DNA of 64,000 bases from Proluteimonas flavola (GCF_021191705.1 NZ_JAIWPU010000034.1:19182-83181); one strand, 5' to 3'. Counted from the stretch's first letter, positions 1 through 11,951 are shown. The notes: a model not told the origin generated them from the sequence alone. Program-made: numbers and translations.

Positions 1-988
1 CCGGATAGCGCCGGTCCGGCCGCGCGGCGAAGGCGCGCAGCGCGTCCTCGGCGGTGACGATGGCCCAGGCGATCGCTGCCGGGTCGCGGCCGTCGACGGT
101 CAGCGGGTCGAAGCCGTTGTGGCGGACGTCCTCGGCCAGCCACGGCGCGCCGCCTTCCTGCACGATCTGGGTGCGCTGCTCGATGCGGCGGCCGTTGAGG
201 ATCATCACCGGGATCGCGAAGCCGCTGTCCTCGGCGCGCCACCAGCGCGGCGCCCAATCCGAGCCGCGCTGTTCCTCGAACGCGCCGTCGCTGAGGAACG
301 CGACCAGGCTCTCGCCCGGCAGCGGCATGTGCACGTACTGCAGTCCGGCGAAACCGAGGTAGCCGCCCTCGGAGATCGCGCCGGCGGTGTTAGGACCGGC
401 ATGGCTGCCGACCGGCACCGCCGGATGGCCGGCGGCATCGATGGCGTAGGAATAGAAGTCGCCGATCAGCCGCGACAGCCCGGCCTCGCTGCGGTCGTAG
501 CGGCCGCGCTGCGGCGGCGACACGTCGCCGGTCAGCGCGTTGACCGCCTCGATCGCGGCGGCGCAGTGCCCCTGCCCCATCAGCCAGCCGCGGGTGTCGC
601 CGGTCAGCGCGTTGGCCAGCAGGTAGCCGACGAAGGCCTGCACCATGTTCAGCGCGCCGCCGGTGTGGCCTTCGGGCACGGGCTTGAAGTCCGCGGCCGC
701 CAGCGGCGCGCCGGACAGGTCGATGCGCCGCGCATAGGTCATGTGCGCGACCACGTTCATCGCGGTGCAGGTCAGGCGGTCGGCGGCGGCCAGCAGCGCG
801 TAGGCGTCGTCCGCGTCGGCGATGCGGCCGTCGGCCAGCAGCCGGGCGACCAGCGCATCGATGCGCTCGACGGTGTCGGCCTGGTGGACGATCGGGCCAT
901 GGCCCGCACGCCAGCGGGCGCGTGCCTCGGTGCCGTTGCCGGGCGTGCTGCTATTGGGCGTGCCGTTGCCGGCCGTGGTGATGTGCAT
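1..988 (-). CDS. Phosphoketolase-like (XFP-related) ThDP enzyme, C-terminus cut by window edge
   Basis: The first 329 residues are visible; the rest lies outside the window. The start ATG at 988 has a GGAGGAAC Shine-Dalgarno 5 nt upstream. The sequence resembles the N-terminal ThDP domain of phosphoketolases/transketolase-like enzymes, with a PEGHTGGALNM stretch and SDGAFEEQ followed about 25 residues later by ILNGRRI, like the GDG...N cofactor motif. It is divergent from classical phosphoketolases (GQGHC where GPGHG is expected), and close relatives are sometimes labelled xylulose 5-phosphate 3-epimerase. As last gene of an operon with acetate kinase and phosphotransacetylase, a role in making acetyl phosphate from sugar phosphates is the natural inference. 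The exact reaction is not proven. Confidence 0.75.
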   Translation of the reverse strand, partial: MHITTAGNGTPNSSTPGNGTEARARWRAGHGPIVHQADTVERIDALVARLLADGRIADADDAYALLAAADRLTCTAMNVVAHMTYARRIDLSGAPLAAADFKPVPEGHTGGALNMVQAFVGYLLANALTGDTRGWLMGQGHCAAAIEAVNALTGDVSPPQRGRYDRSEAGLSRLIGDFYSYAIDAAGHPAVPVGSHAGPNTAGAISEGGYLGFAGLQYVHMPLPGESLVAFLSDGAFEEQRGSDWAPRWWRAEDSGFAIPVMILNGRRIEQRTQIVQEGGAPWLAEDVRHNGFDPLTVDGRDPAAIAWAIVTAEDALRAFAARPDRRYP

Positions 989-1070
989 GGCGATGTTCCT
1001 CCCTCGGTATTGCGTGTCTCTGTCGATGGGGCCGATGCCGGTACATCGACGGATGGATCGTCGTCGCGCG

Positions 1071-1225
1071 TCAGTCGCTCAGGCCACGCAGCAGCGCGTC
1101 GGCCAGCAGCGGCGTGGCCTGCAGCGTCGCGGTGGCATCGTGTAAGGCGCCGACAGCGTGGCGTGGCGGTGCAGGTGCGGATCGACCGTGGCCTCGTTGC
1201 CGGGCGGCAGGATCAGGCGTTGCAT
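1071..1225 (-). pseudogene. Small frameshifted ORF in the acetyl-phosphate operon
   Basis: Reading from ATG at 1225 (GGGGG 5 nt upstream) gives MQRLILPPGNEATVDP and about 13 more codons with the high third-position GC of neighbouring genes. Past about 1140 this signal moves to another frame, encoding DATATLQATPLLADAL and ending at TGA 1071. One missing base would join them into a protein of about 51 residues. An uninterrupted 52-codon ORF also runs from ATG 1229, but its first half has poor codon usage. It could be a decayed gene, a sequencing indel or noncoding. No family recognised. Confidence 0.35.
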
Positions 1226-1238
1226 GCATGCCCCCGCG

Positions 1239-1433
1239 TCACAACCGCACCTTGTCGAAGACGATCAGCACCGCCACGATCCCCGCCAGCAGCACGAACA
1301 GCACCCCGCCCCAGTGCTTCTCGATCCCGCCGCGCTTGCGGAAAATCAGGTTCAGCAGCCCCACCGCCAGCAGCGGGAATACCATCAGCACCAGGATCAG
1401 TTTCCAGATCTGGGCGTCGAGTCCAAGCAGCAT
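1239..1433 (-). CDS. Small two-helix membrane protein
   Basis: A 64-residue protein made almost entirely of two hydrophobic helices (about residues 9-30 and 42-59) joined by a basic loop (RKRGGIEKHWG). An AGGAGAG Shine-Dalgarno stands just upstream of the ATG. It lies 51 nt after acetate kinase and before the small ORF and phosphoketolase-like gene, so it is probably co-transcribed. The loop suggests an inner-membrane protein with a cytoplasmic loop. No named family is recognised; a role as a small subunit or regulator of a membrane complex would be a guess. Confidence 0.7.
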   Translation of the reverse strand: MLLGLDAQIWKLILVLMVFPLLAVGLLNLIFRKRGGIEKHWGGVLFVLLAGIVAVLIVFDKVRL

Positions 1434-1484
1434 CGCATCGCTCTCCTGTGTGTCGGGCCACGCCCCGCGGCGCGTGGCGTGATG

Positions 1485-2743
1485 TCATTGCCCGTGCCCG
1501 GGCCCGTCCTGCGCCGGCACGTCGTCCAGCGCCAGCGCATCGCGCGCGGCGATCCATTCCTCGTTGGTCGGCTCCACGCCGACGACCACGGCGCTGTCTG
1601 CCGCCGAGATCACCAGCGCGTCGTCGGCATTGCGCCGCGGGTCCAGGCGCACGCCGAGGAACGCCAGGCCGTCGCAGACGCGCTGGCGGATCTCCGCGCT
1701 GTGCTCGCCGACGCCGGCGGTGAACACCAGCAGGTCGAGCCCGCCGAGCACCGCGACCAGCGCGCCGATCTCGCGGACGATGCGGCGCACGTACAGCGCC
1801 AGCGCATCGCGCGCACGCGCGCCGGCGTCGCTGTCCTCCTGCTCCAGCGGCAGCAGCACGCGCGGCTCCGACGAGGTGCCGGACACGCCCAGCAGACCGG
1901 ATTCGGAATACAGCACGCGACCGACCTGGGCCAGGCTCAGCTTCTCGATCTCCATCAGGTAGAGCACCGCGCCGGGGTCGAGCGCGCCGGTGCGCGTGCC
2001 CATCATCAGCCCGTCGAGCGCGGAGAAGCCCATCGTGGTGGCGACGCTGCGCAGGTCCTGCATCGCGCACAGGCTGGCGCCGCTGCCCAGGTGCGCGGCG
2101 ATCACCCGGCCTCGCGCATGATCGCCATGGCGCTCGTGCAGCGCCAGCGCCAGGTATTCGTAGGACAGGCCGTGGAAGCCGTAGCGGCGCAGGCCGCGCT
2201 GCCAGGCATCAAAGGGCAGCGGCAGCAGCTGTTCGACCCTGGGCAGGGTGTGGTGGAACGCGGTGTCGAAGCACGCCACCTGCGGCAGGTCCGGGCGCTG
2301 CGCCAGCAGCACCCGGATCGCCTCGAGCGCGAACGGCTGGTGCAGCGGCGCCAGCGGGATCAGCGCGTGCAGGTCGGCCAGCACGGCGGCGTCGACCCGC
2401 ACCGGCGCGAAGTACCGGCTGCCGCCGTGGACCACGCGATGGGCGATGCTGTGCAGCCGCCGGCCGCCCAGCCGCGCCAGCACGCCCTGCTCGATGCGCC
2501 GCAGCGCCGCGTGGTAGGGCTGCTGCGGATCCAGCGCCGCCAGCGGCTCGGGTGCGATGCCGGTCTCGCCGTAGGTCGGCGTCGGCCCGCCGATGCCCTG
2601 GACCTTGCCGTTCCACACCGGGGTGCGCGGCAGCGGCACCTGGCCGCTGTCGAACAGCGCGAACTTGATGCTCGACGAGCCGCAGTTGAGCACCAGCACC
2701 AGCTCGCCGCGGGTCGGGTAGCGGTCGCGCGCGGACAGGGCGG

Positions 2744-2747
<4 letters not shown>
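1485..2747 (-). CDS. ackA: Acetate kinase
   Basis: Cytoplasmic enzyme interconverting acetyl phosphate + ADP and acetate + ATP. At 420 residues it is slightly longer than the usual ~400. It carries the ASKHA-fold signatures: [10 protein letters not shown] near residue 20, HRVVHGG, the [10 protein letters not shown] substrate region, [20 protein letters not shown] and FTAGVGEHS. Its ATG overlaps the stop of the copper ATPase gene by 4 nt (ATGA), pointing to translational coupling. With the phosphotransacetylase domain and phosphoketolase-like protein of the same operon it forms a substrate-level phosphorylation route that yields ATP without respiration. Confidence 0.93.
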
Positions 2748-5206
<2,459 letters not shown>

Positions 5207-5246
5207 GCCACCGGCGCCTCCCCGTCGGTGCGGGCGTTGCGCCGGT

Positions 5247-6662
5247 TCACGGCGGCGCCTCGCGGTAGCGGTGGGCCAGCATCAGCGCGATCGCGCACGA
5301 GGCGATGCGCGCCTCGTGGCTGTCGGCGCGGCTGGTCAGGATCACCGGCACCTTCGCGCCCATGACGATGCCGGCGCTCGCGGCCTCGCCCATGTACATC
5401 AGCTGCTTGGCCAGCATGTTGCCGCTCTCCAGGTCCGGGACGACGAGGACATCGGCCTGCCCGGCGACCGGCGACACGATGCCCTTGGTGCGCGCGGCGG
5501 CCGGCGAGACCGCGTTGTCGAACGCCAGCGGGCCGTCGAGCACCCCACCGGCGATCTGGCCGCGGTCGGCCATCTTGCACAGCGCGGCGGCGTCGAGCGT
5601 GGCCGGCATCAGCGGGCTGACGGTCTCCACCGCGGCCAGGATCGCGACCCTGGGCTCGGCCACGCCGATCACGTGCGCCAGATCGATCGCGTTGCGGACG
5701 ATGTCGGCCTTCTGCTCCAGCGTCGGCGCCAGGTTGATCGCCGCGTCGGTGACGATGAACGGCCGCGGATAGTGCGGCGTCTGCAGCACGAAGCAGTGGC
5801 TGACCCGGCGCTTGGTCCGCAGCCCGCCGGCGGAGGCCACCACCGCGGCCATCAGTTCGTCGGTATGCAGGCTGCCCTTCATCAGCGCCTCGACCTCACC
5901 GCCGGCGGCCAGCTCGACCGCGCGCGCGGCGGCGGCATGGCTGTGCGCCACGTCGTCGAGGGCGATGCCGGACAGGTCCAGCCCCTGCGCTGCCGCGAGC
6001 GCCTCGATCCGCGCGCGCGGCCCGACCAGCACCGGCACGATCAAGCCGGCATCGCGCGCGTCGAGGGCGGCCGACAGGCTCGGTGCATCGCAGGGATGCA
6101 CGACCGCCACGCGCACCGGCTCGAGCGGCGCGACGTGCGCGAGCAGCCGTTCGAGGCCGTCGTGGCCGGCGACGTCGAGCCGGATTTCCGGCAGCGTGGT
6201 CCGCGCGCGCTCGATGTGCTCGGTCGGCGCGATCACCCGCGCCTCCCCTTCGATCACCGTGGTGCCGTCCTGGTTGATGCAACTGCATGCCAGGGTCACG
6301 CGCCTGGATGCACTGTCCTTGGAGATCACTGTGACCGCGATCGCCAGCCGGTCGCCGAGCCGCACGGGCCCATGGAAATGCAGCGACTGGTCGAGATACA
6401 CGGTGCCCGGCCCCGGCAGGCGGGTCCCGAGCACTGCCGAGATCAGCGCGCCACCCCACATGCCGTGCGCGATCACGCCGTGGAAGCGCGACGCGGCCGC
6501 GAACGCGGGATCGACGTGCTGCGGGTTCACGTCGCCTGAGAGGATCGCGAACAACTGGATGTCCGCCTGGGTCAGCGTCCGCTCGATGCCGGCGCTGTCG
6601 CCGACGGCGATCTCGTCGAAGGTGCGGTTGCGCAGCACCTGCAACCCGTCGCCTGCGTTCAC
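5247..6662 (-). CDS. MaoC-like hydratase fused to phosphate acetyl/butyryltransferase
   Basis: A 471-residue two-domain protein. Residues ~1-150 form a MaoC/hotdog hydratase with the SGDVNPQH active-site motif (D44, H49) and AHGMWGG. Residues ~160-471 form a phosphotransacylase (Pta/Ptb type) with [21 protein letters not shown] and [10 protein letters not shown]. The fusion is a known architecture, usually annotated bifunctional enoyl-CoA hydratase/phosphate acetyltransferase. The start is GTG at 6662, which overlaps the stop of the preceding stress-protein gene (GTGA). A longer upstream reading exists but is antisense-like noise. It could supply acetyl phosphate to AckA and hydrate crotonyl-CoA toward (R)-3-hydroxyacyl-CoA for storage polymer, fitting the phasin in the operon. 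Confidence 0.88.
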   Translation of the reverse strand: MNAGDGLQVLRNRTFDEIAVGDSAGIERTLTQADIQLFAILSGDVNPQHVDPAFAAASRFHGVIAHGMWGGALISAVLGTRLPGPGTVYLDQSLHFHGPVRLGDRLAIAVTVISKDSASRRVTLACSCINQDGTTVIEGEARVIAPTEHIERARTTLPEIRLDVAGHDGLERLLAHVAPLEPVRVAVVHPCDAPSLSAALDARDAGLIVPVLVGPRARIEALAAAQGLDLSGIALDDVAHSHAAAARAVELAAGGEVEALMKGSLHTDELMAAVVASAGGLRTKRRVSHCFVLQTPHYPRPFIVTDAAINLAPTLEQKADIVRNAIDLAHVIGVAEPRVAILAAVETVSPLMPATLDAAALCKMADRGQIAGGVLDGPLAFDNAVSPAAARTKGIVSPVAGQADVLVVPDLESGNMLAKQLMYMGEAASAGIVMGAKVPVILTSRADSHEARIASCAIALMLAHRYREAPP

Positions 6663-7564
6663 CGCGCGGTGCCGACCGGCTCGCGCGTGCCGCGGACGAC
6701 CAGCGTGTCGGCATCGACGCCGGTGACGATGCGCCGCGCCACGCTGCCGACCGCGAGTTCGTACATCGCACCACGCCCGTGGGTGCCGACGACGACGAGC
6801 TCGGTGCCGAAGGTCTCGACATGCTGCTGCGCCAGGCGCGCCGGATCGCCGTACTCGACCACCAGTTCCATGTCCTCGCCGGCCGCGCCGAGCGCGCGCA
6901 GGAAGGCCGCGCCCTCGTCCCGAAGCTGCTGGCGACCGCGCGCGACCGCCTCGTCGCGGCCGCTGTCCAGCAGTCCGAGCATCGGGATCGTGAAGCCGTG
7001 CAACAGGGTGAACCGCGCATCCGGGAACAACGCACGCGCCCGGCACAATGCGCGCCGCGACGGTTCGCTGAAATCGCTGGCGACCAGCACGCGGCGGTAG
7101 TCGCTGCGCACCCAGCCGCGCACCAGCAGCAGCGCGATGTCCGGCCGGCGCAGCAGCCGGTCGACCGTCGACCCCAGCACGGTCGGGCCGAGCACCCCTT
7201 CGCGCACCGGACCGCCGACGACGAGCGCGCCGTCGTCGAGCCCGTCCAGCAATGCCGTCAGATGGTCGCCGGCACCGCCTTCCGCCACGCGCAGGGTCCA
7301 GTCCACGTCGGCGGACAGCTGGCGTCGCAAGCGCTGCTCCGCCTGGACCAGCGTCGACGGCCGCCGGTACCAGGCCGGCACGTCCTGGCGCAGCATCTCG
7401 CGTGCCTGCGCACGTCCGGGCTCGACCGCGGTCGCCGCGATCGCGGGCACGCCGTGACGCGCGGCCAGCTGCGCCGCGCGCGCGGCTGCGCGGTCGCAGC
7501 GGAAGCCCAGGTCGGTGGCCAGCAGCACCGTGTCGACGGGCGCCGCGGTCTCGGTCTCGGTCAT
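6659..7564 (-). CDS. Tandem-domain universal stress protein
   Basis: A 301-residue cytoplasmic protein with two UspA folds (about 10-150 and 157-295). The second domain keeps the ATP-binding G-2X-G-9X-G-S motif (GTHGRG...VGS); the first is degenerate (VVGGPVREG). Paired-Usp proteins are typical of energy-starvation and low-oxygen regulons, as in Anr-controlled Usp genes of pseudomonads. Its ATG overlaps the ATPase stop (ATGA) and its stop overlaps the MaoC-Pta GTG start, so it is tightly embedded in the operon. Confidence 0.88.
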   Translation of the reverse strand: MTETETAAPVDTVLLATDLGFRCDRAAARAAQLAARHGVPAIAATAVEPGRAQAREMLRQDVPAWYRRPSTLVQAEQRLRRQLSADVDWTLRVAEGGAGDHLTALLDGLDDGALVVGGPVREGVLGPTVLGSTVDRLLRRPDIALLLVRGWVRSDYRRVLVASDFSEPSRRALCRARALFPDARFTLLHGFTIPMLGLLDSGRDEAVARGRQQLRDEGAAFLRALGAAGEDMELVVEYGDPARLAQQHVETFGTELVVVGTHGRGAMYELAVGSVARRIVTGVDADTLVVRGTREPVGTAR

Positions 7565-10338
7565 GGTATCGCTCCCGGTTGCGGGCCGGCCTCGTCGGGC
7601 ACGGCCTCGAGTTCATCGAAGATACGGAACTTGCGCAGCAGCCATTTCTCGGCTTCCAGCACGATCATCAGCGCCACGCCGACCGCCACGATCACCAGGC
7701 CCTCGAACGCCGGCACCGGCCGGGTGTCGAACAGCACCTGCATCCACGGCGTATAGGTGAACGCGAGTTGCGCGAGCACCACCGCCGTCACCGCCCACAG
7801 CACTGCAGGCGTGCCGCGCAGGCCGCGCAACGAGAACGAGCTGCCGTGCAGGTAGCGCACGCTGAAGAGATAGGAGATCTCCATCACGCAGAACATGTTC
7901 ACGACCATCGTACGGGCGGTCGCGACGTCATGCCCGCGCATCTGCGCCCAGGCGAAGATACCGAACGCACCGACGCTGAACAGCAATGAGACCAGCACGA
8001 TGCGCCACAACATGAAGGGCGAGACCAGCGGTGCATCGCGGCGGCGCGGCGGCCGGCCCATGACGCCACGCTCCGGCGGTTCGAACGCCAGCGCCAGGCC
8101 CAGCGTCACCGTCAGCACCATGTTGATCCACAGGATCTGTGCCGGGGTCATCGGCAGCACCCAGCCGAATGCGATCGCCAGCAGCACCGCGACCGCCTCG
8201 CCGCCGTTGGTCGGCAGCGTCCACGCCACGACCTTGCGGATGTTGTCGTAGACGGCGCGGCCCTCGTGCACGGCGGCGGCGATCGACGCGAAATTGTCGT
8301 CGGCCAGCACCATGCCGCTGGCTTCCTTCGCCGCTTCGGTGCCCTTGTGGCCCATCGCGACGCCGATGTCCGCCTGCTTCAGCGACGGCGCGTCGTTGAC
8401 GCCGTCGCCGGTCATCGCAACGGTGTGGCGGCGCGACTGCAGCGCGCGCACGATGCGCAGCTTGTGTTCGGGCGTGGTGCGCGCGAACACGCTGGCCGAT
8501 TCGGCCAGCGCCGGCAGGTCGGCATCCGACACGCCTTCGAGCTCCTGCCCGGTCACCACACGCACATCGTCCGCCAACCGCAGCTGGCCGGCGATCGCGC
8601 CCGCGGTCGCGGCGTGGTCGCCGGTGATCATCTTCACCGCGATGCCGGCACTGCGGCAGTCGGCGACCGCGCGCACCGCCTCCTCGCGCGGCGGATCGAT
8701 GAAGCCGACGATGCCGGCGAACACCAGGTCCTGCACGTCGTCGAGTTCGAAGCGCGGCGGCACGCGCTCGAGCCGGCGCCACGCGAAACCGAGCACGCGC
8801 TGGCCCTCGGCGCCGGCGGCGTCGATCGCCTGCTGCCAGAACGCGCCATCGAGCACGCTGGCGTCGCCGCCCGGCGCGTCCTGCGCACGGCTCAGCGCGA
8901 GCACCTGTTCCGGCGCGCCCTTGACGCAGACCAGCGCGCCGTCGCCGTCGGCATGCAGCGTCGCCATGAACCGGTGCGCGGCATCGAACGGCACTTCGTC
9001 CAGGCGCGGATGCGTTGCGGCGAATGCCGCGCCGTCGAGACCCGCCTTGCCCGCCAGCGCGAGCAGCGCGCCTTCCATCGGGTCGCCGTCGACCCGCCAC
9101 CCGCGGTCGCCGTCGTGCAGTGTCGCGTCGTTGCACAGCAGGCCGATGCGCGCGACGCGTGATGCCGCGGCGAGCGCGTCTTCGCCGCCGGTGTCGGCCG
9201 AAACCGCACCCTGCGGCGCGTAGCCGCTGCCGTCGGCCGACGCGCGGCCGGCCGTCGTGGTCACCGCGCGCGCGGTCATCTCGTTGCGGGTCAGCGTGCC
9301 GGTCTTGTCGGAGCAGATCACCGTCGTCGCGCCCAGCGTCTCGACCGCCGGCAGCCGGCGCACGATCGCGTTGCGCGCGGCCATCCGCCGCACGCCGATC
9401 GCCAATGTGATCGTGATGACCGCCGGCAGGCTCTCGGGGATCACGCCGACCGCGAGTGCGACGACGACCATCAGCGCATCGAGCCAGCTGTAGCCGCGCA
9501 GCGTGATCGCGAACACGAACACCACCAGTGCAGCGACGATCGCGAACGCGGTGAACCTGCGGCCGAAGCGTCCGATCTGCTGCAGCAGCGGCGTGGTCAG
9601 CGTCTCGACCTGCCCGAGCAGCGTGCCGATGCGGCCGATCTCGGTCGCCGGCCCGGTGGCGACGACCAGCGCGCTCGCCTGTCCGGCCGACACCAGCGTG
9701 CCCGAGTACAGCATCGAATGGCGGCTGCCGAGATCGGCGCCCGCATCGACCGGCGCATCGGTCTTCTCGGCCGGCACGGATTCGCCGGTCAGCACCGATT
9801 CGTCGACGCGCAGGCCGCGACCGCGCAGCAGGCGGGCGTCGGCCGGCACGCGATCCCCAGCCTCCAGCAGCAGCACGTCGCCGGGCACGAGATCGGCGAC
9901 CTCGACCTGGACGCGCGCGCCGTCGCGCAACACCCGCGCCGATGGGGCCAGCATCGAATGCAGCGCCGACAGCGCCTGTTCGGCGCGCCCTTCCTGCACG
10001 TAGCCGACGATCGCATTGACGGTGACCACCGCCACGATGACCGCGGCATCGATATGGTGGCCGACCGACAGCGCGATCGCGGCTGCGGCCAGCAGGAACA
10101 GGATCAGCGGATCGTTGAAGTGGCGCAGGAAACGCCGCCAGCCCGGTACCCGCTTCGGCGGTGGCAACGCGTTCGGTCCATACCGACGCAGTCGCTCCGC
10201 GACCGCGTCCGCGTCCAGCCCATCGCGTGTCGCGGCGAGTCGCTGCAATACAGAGTCTGCACCGAGCGCGTGCCATGCCGGCGCAGCGTCGCGTGTCGTC
10301 TCGGAAACCGGGGCCCCGCCCCGTCCCTCAACCACCAC
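7561..10338 (-). CDS. P2-type cation-transporting ATPase (Ca2+/Mg2+-like)
   Basis: Inner-membrane pump of about 925 residues. It shows a cation-ATPase N-terminal domain, LTGES (~183), the PESLPA transmembrane motif (~301, cf. PEGLPA of SERCA-like pumps), SDKTGTLT (~343) and MTGDGVNDAPSLKQADIG, with C-terminal membrane helices. The ion is not certain; Ca2+ or another divalent cation is likely. The reading frame stays open far upstream, but that part is antisense to nothing conserved and overlaps the phasin gene. The likely start is one of two GTG codons at 10338/10335 that overlap the phasin stop, preceded by GGGGTGGG. Tight overlap with its neighbours supports co-translation. Confidence 0.85.
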   Translation of the reverse strand: MVVEGRGGAPVSETTRDAAPAWHALGADSVLQRLAATRDGLDADAVAERLRRYGPNALPPPKRVPGWRRFLRHFNDPLILFLLAAAAIALSVGHHIDAAVIVAVVTVNAIVGYVQEGRAEQALSALHSMLAPSARVLRDGARVQVEVADLVPGDVLLLEAGDRVPADARLLRGRGLRVDESVLTGESVPAEKTDAPVDAGADLGSRHSMLYSGTLVSAGQASALVVATGPATEIGRIGTLLGQVETLTTPLLQQIGRFGRRFTAFAIVAALVVFVFAITLRGYSWLDALMVVVALAVGVIPESLPAVITITLAIGVRRMAARNAIVRRLPAVETLGATTVICSDKTGTLTRNEMTARAVTTTAGRASADGSGYAPQGAVSADTGGEDALAAASRVARIGLLCNDATLHDGDRGWRVDGDPMEGALLALAGKAGLDGAAFAATHPRLDEVPFDAAHRFMATLHADGDGALVCVKGAPEQVLALSRAQDAPGGDASVLDGAFWQQAIDAAGAEGQRVLGFAWRRLERVPPRFELDDVQDLVFAGIVGFIDPPREEAVRAVADCRSAGIAVKMITGDHAATAGAIAGQLRLADDVRVVTGQELEGVSDADLPALAESASVFARTTPEHKLRIVRALQSRRHTVAMTGDGVNDAPSLKQADIGVAMGHKGTEAAKEASGMVLADDNFASIAAAVHEGRAVYDNIRKVVAWTLPTNGGEAVAVLLAIAFGWVLPMTPAQILWINMVLTVTLGLALAFEPPERGVMGRPPRRRDAPLVSPFMLWRIVLVSLLFSVGAFGIFAWAQMRGHDVATARTMVVNMFCVMEISYLFSVRYLHGSSFSLRGLRGTPAVLWAVTAVVLAQLAFTYTPWMQVLFDTRPVPAFEGLVIVAVGVALMIVLEAEKWLLRKFRIFDELEAVPDEAGPQPGAIP

Positions 10339-10804
10339 GCGACCCACCCCGGGGCTTGCCGCTGCCGGCAGGGGGCGCGAACGCCGACAACAGACGCTCC
10401 CAGGGCTCGGCCAGCGCGCGCCACGCCTCGTCGGTCGTCGCATTGCTGCTGGACGCCAGCACCTCGGCGGTCTTGTCCTGCCAGGCGCGCAGCGCGTCGA
10501 CGAGACCGTCGGTGAACGCGTTCTGCGCGCCGACGGCGACGCGTGCCAGTTCCTGCCCATCGCCGATGCGTTGCTGCATCTGCCGCCAGAACGCATTCGC
10601 CGGCAACGCGGCCAATGCCTGCCAGTCCTGCGTGCGCAGCAGATCGCGAAGTTCCGCGTCCTGCTCGACGCGCCCGTCGCCGACCGCACGGCCAGCGAGT
10701 TCACTCCACTGCCGGCCGTTTTCCTGGATCAGCGCCGCGATCCGCAGCTGGAGTTCGAGATTGGCCTGGATGAGCCTGAGCGGGAGTTCGGTCGCATCGC
10801 GCAT
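10328..10804 (-). CDS. Phasin-family protein, first gene of the operon
   Basis: A 158-residue helical, amphipathic protein (IQANLELQLRIAALIQENG, QNAFTDGLVDALRAWQDKT) resembling phasins, the surfactant-like proteins that coat polyhydroxyalkanoate granules and sometimes act as chaperones. The ATG at 10804 is chosen because GGAGG lies exactly 8 nt upstream; an in-frame extension further up lacks one and crosses the promoter. It is the first gene after the FNR-type box and overlaps the ATPase start. No PHA synthase is in the window, so a storage-granule role is inferred from family and from the MaoC domain downstream. Confidence 0.75.
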   Translation of the reverse strand: MRDATELPLRLIQANLELQLRIAALIQENGRQWSELAGRAVGDGRVEQDAELRDLLRTQDWQALAALPANAFWRQMQQRIGDGQELARVAVGAQNAFTDGLVDALRAWQDKTAEVLASSSNATTDEAWRALAEPWERLLSAFAPPAGSGKPRGGSRGG

Positions 10805-10953
10805 GGTCGGTGCCTCCATGTGGGAATCGGGAAACTGCGGGGCCACCTGGCCGCGAGGACGTTCGCAACTGTCCGGTCGTATGCACGCCCGGCGTTGAGC
10901 GTCTGAGGCCACGGGGGCCCGGATCATCATCCCCCAACCGGCCGTCGTCTGCA

Positions 10954-10967
10954 TTGATCGAGATCAA
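10954..10967 (-). promoter_or_regulatory. FNR/ANR (CRP-family) binding site
   Basis: The 14-mer TTGATCGAGATCAA is a perfect match to the FNR/ANR consensus TTGAT-N4-ATCAA. Its centre is about 157 nt upstream of the phasin ATG. Activation from -41.5 would place the transcript start near 10919 and leave a leader of about 115 nt. The rest of the 434-nt gap (10805-11238) holds nothing else recognisable apart from the terminator at 11170-11197. Confidence 0.8.
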
Positions 10968-11169
10968 GACGACCGGAATTCGCCGCGCCGGCAGCGCGGA
11001 GCGCGAGCGGCTGTGCTGTTGCCCCGGGCGTGCAGTCCGGCGATCCACTGCGCCCGCGACATCCGCGGCCCGCAGCCGCGCATACGGCAGGAAGCGGAAA
11101 CATGTCCGCGGTGCGCGGACAGGATCCCGCGCATCCGCGATGCTTGTTGCCCCGCACCAGCGCACACAC

Positions 11170-11197
11170 AAAAGCCCCGGCGAGGACCGGGGCTTTT
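11170..11197 (-). terminator. Rho-independent terminator, bidirectional
   Basis: AAAAGCCCCGG / CCGGGGCTTTT arms of 11 bp around a 6-nt loop, with T tracts on both strands. It closes the DUF2383 gene transcript and insulates the FNR-box operon downstream. Confidence 0.9.
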
Positions 11198-11238
11198 GCA
11201 GTTATCGACGCCGGCGCAACGCCGGCGAGGCAGCGCTG

Positions 11239-11685
11239 TCAGTCTTTCTTCATCGCGTGCTTGCGGGCGCGCATGACATCGTGCGAGGCGCGCACCTCGG
11301 GCAGCAGGCGGACGACCACGTCGCGCGCGGCAGGCGGCGTGTCGGCGTCGCGGGCAACCTCGTCGAACGCTTCCAGCAGGCGGTCTTCCGATTCCTCCAG
11401 TTCGGCCACATAGCCGTATTCCTTGTCGCCCAGCGTCGCACGGACCTTGCCGTACATCTGCTGCATGGTGCCGACGAACGTGCCGGAATCTTCCGGCTTG
11501 CCGCCCGCGGCCTGCACGGCCGCACTGAGCTCGCCGACGATCTGCGACTTGGTGGTCGCGATGCGGGCGAACAGCGTGCGCAGCTCGGTATCGTCGACCT
11601 TCTGTGCGGCCTCCTCGTAGAAGTCCTTGCCGTCGCGGGCGATGGCGATCAGGTCGTTGAGGGTATGCGCGGTCTTGTTGGACAT
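11239..11685 (-). CDS. PA2169-family four-helix-bundle protein (DUF2383)
   Basis: A 148-residue all-helical protein of the ferritin-like DUF2383/PA2169 family, with LNDLIAIARDGKDFYEEAA at the N-terminus and regularly spaced Glu/His residues in the helices. Function is not established; relatives are associated with stress or envelope conditions. The second ATG (11685) is preferred: GGAGA stands 6 nt upstream of it, formed by the codons just after the first ATG at 11697. It is monocistronic: a strong terminator follows and a 318-nt gap (11686-12003, holding only the terminator at 11952) precedes it. Confidence 0.82.
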   Translation of the reverse strand: MSNKTAHTLNDLIAIARDGKDFYEEAAQKVDDTELRTLFARIATTKSQIVGELSAAVQAAGGKPEDSGTFVGTMQQMYGKVRATLGDKEYGYVAELEESEDRLLEAFDEVARDADTPPAARDVVVRLLPEVRASHDVMRARKHAMKKD

Positions 11686-11951
11686 CGGGTTCTCCATTCG
11701 GGGAAATCAGGGGGCGGCGTGACACTGCCGCATCGTCCGGGCGCCTGCCGGACAACGCCGGTGACGCGGTGCGCGACCGGGCATGCCGTGGCGCGGATCG
11801 ATGGAACGCAAGGTATCGACGGACCGCGGAAAGAGGCGTGACGCGCGGGCGACGGTGGCGTGAATGCGCGGCGTGGATCGGGATGGATCCCACCTCGCGT
11901 TGGGATGGCGGGCCAGGGTCCCGAGGCAACAAAGTTCTCGGACCAACAAGA

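Noticed and set aside
10339..10704. N-terminal extension of the P2 ATPase to an ATG at 10704
   Set aside because: It would read through the phasin gene in another frame with Arg/Ser-rich, non-family sequence. The GTG pair at 10338/10335 suits the operon structure.
10968..11169. A small coding gene upstream of the FNR box
   Set aside because: Open frames here lack ribosome-binding sites, codon bias and recognisable sequence.
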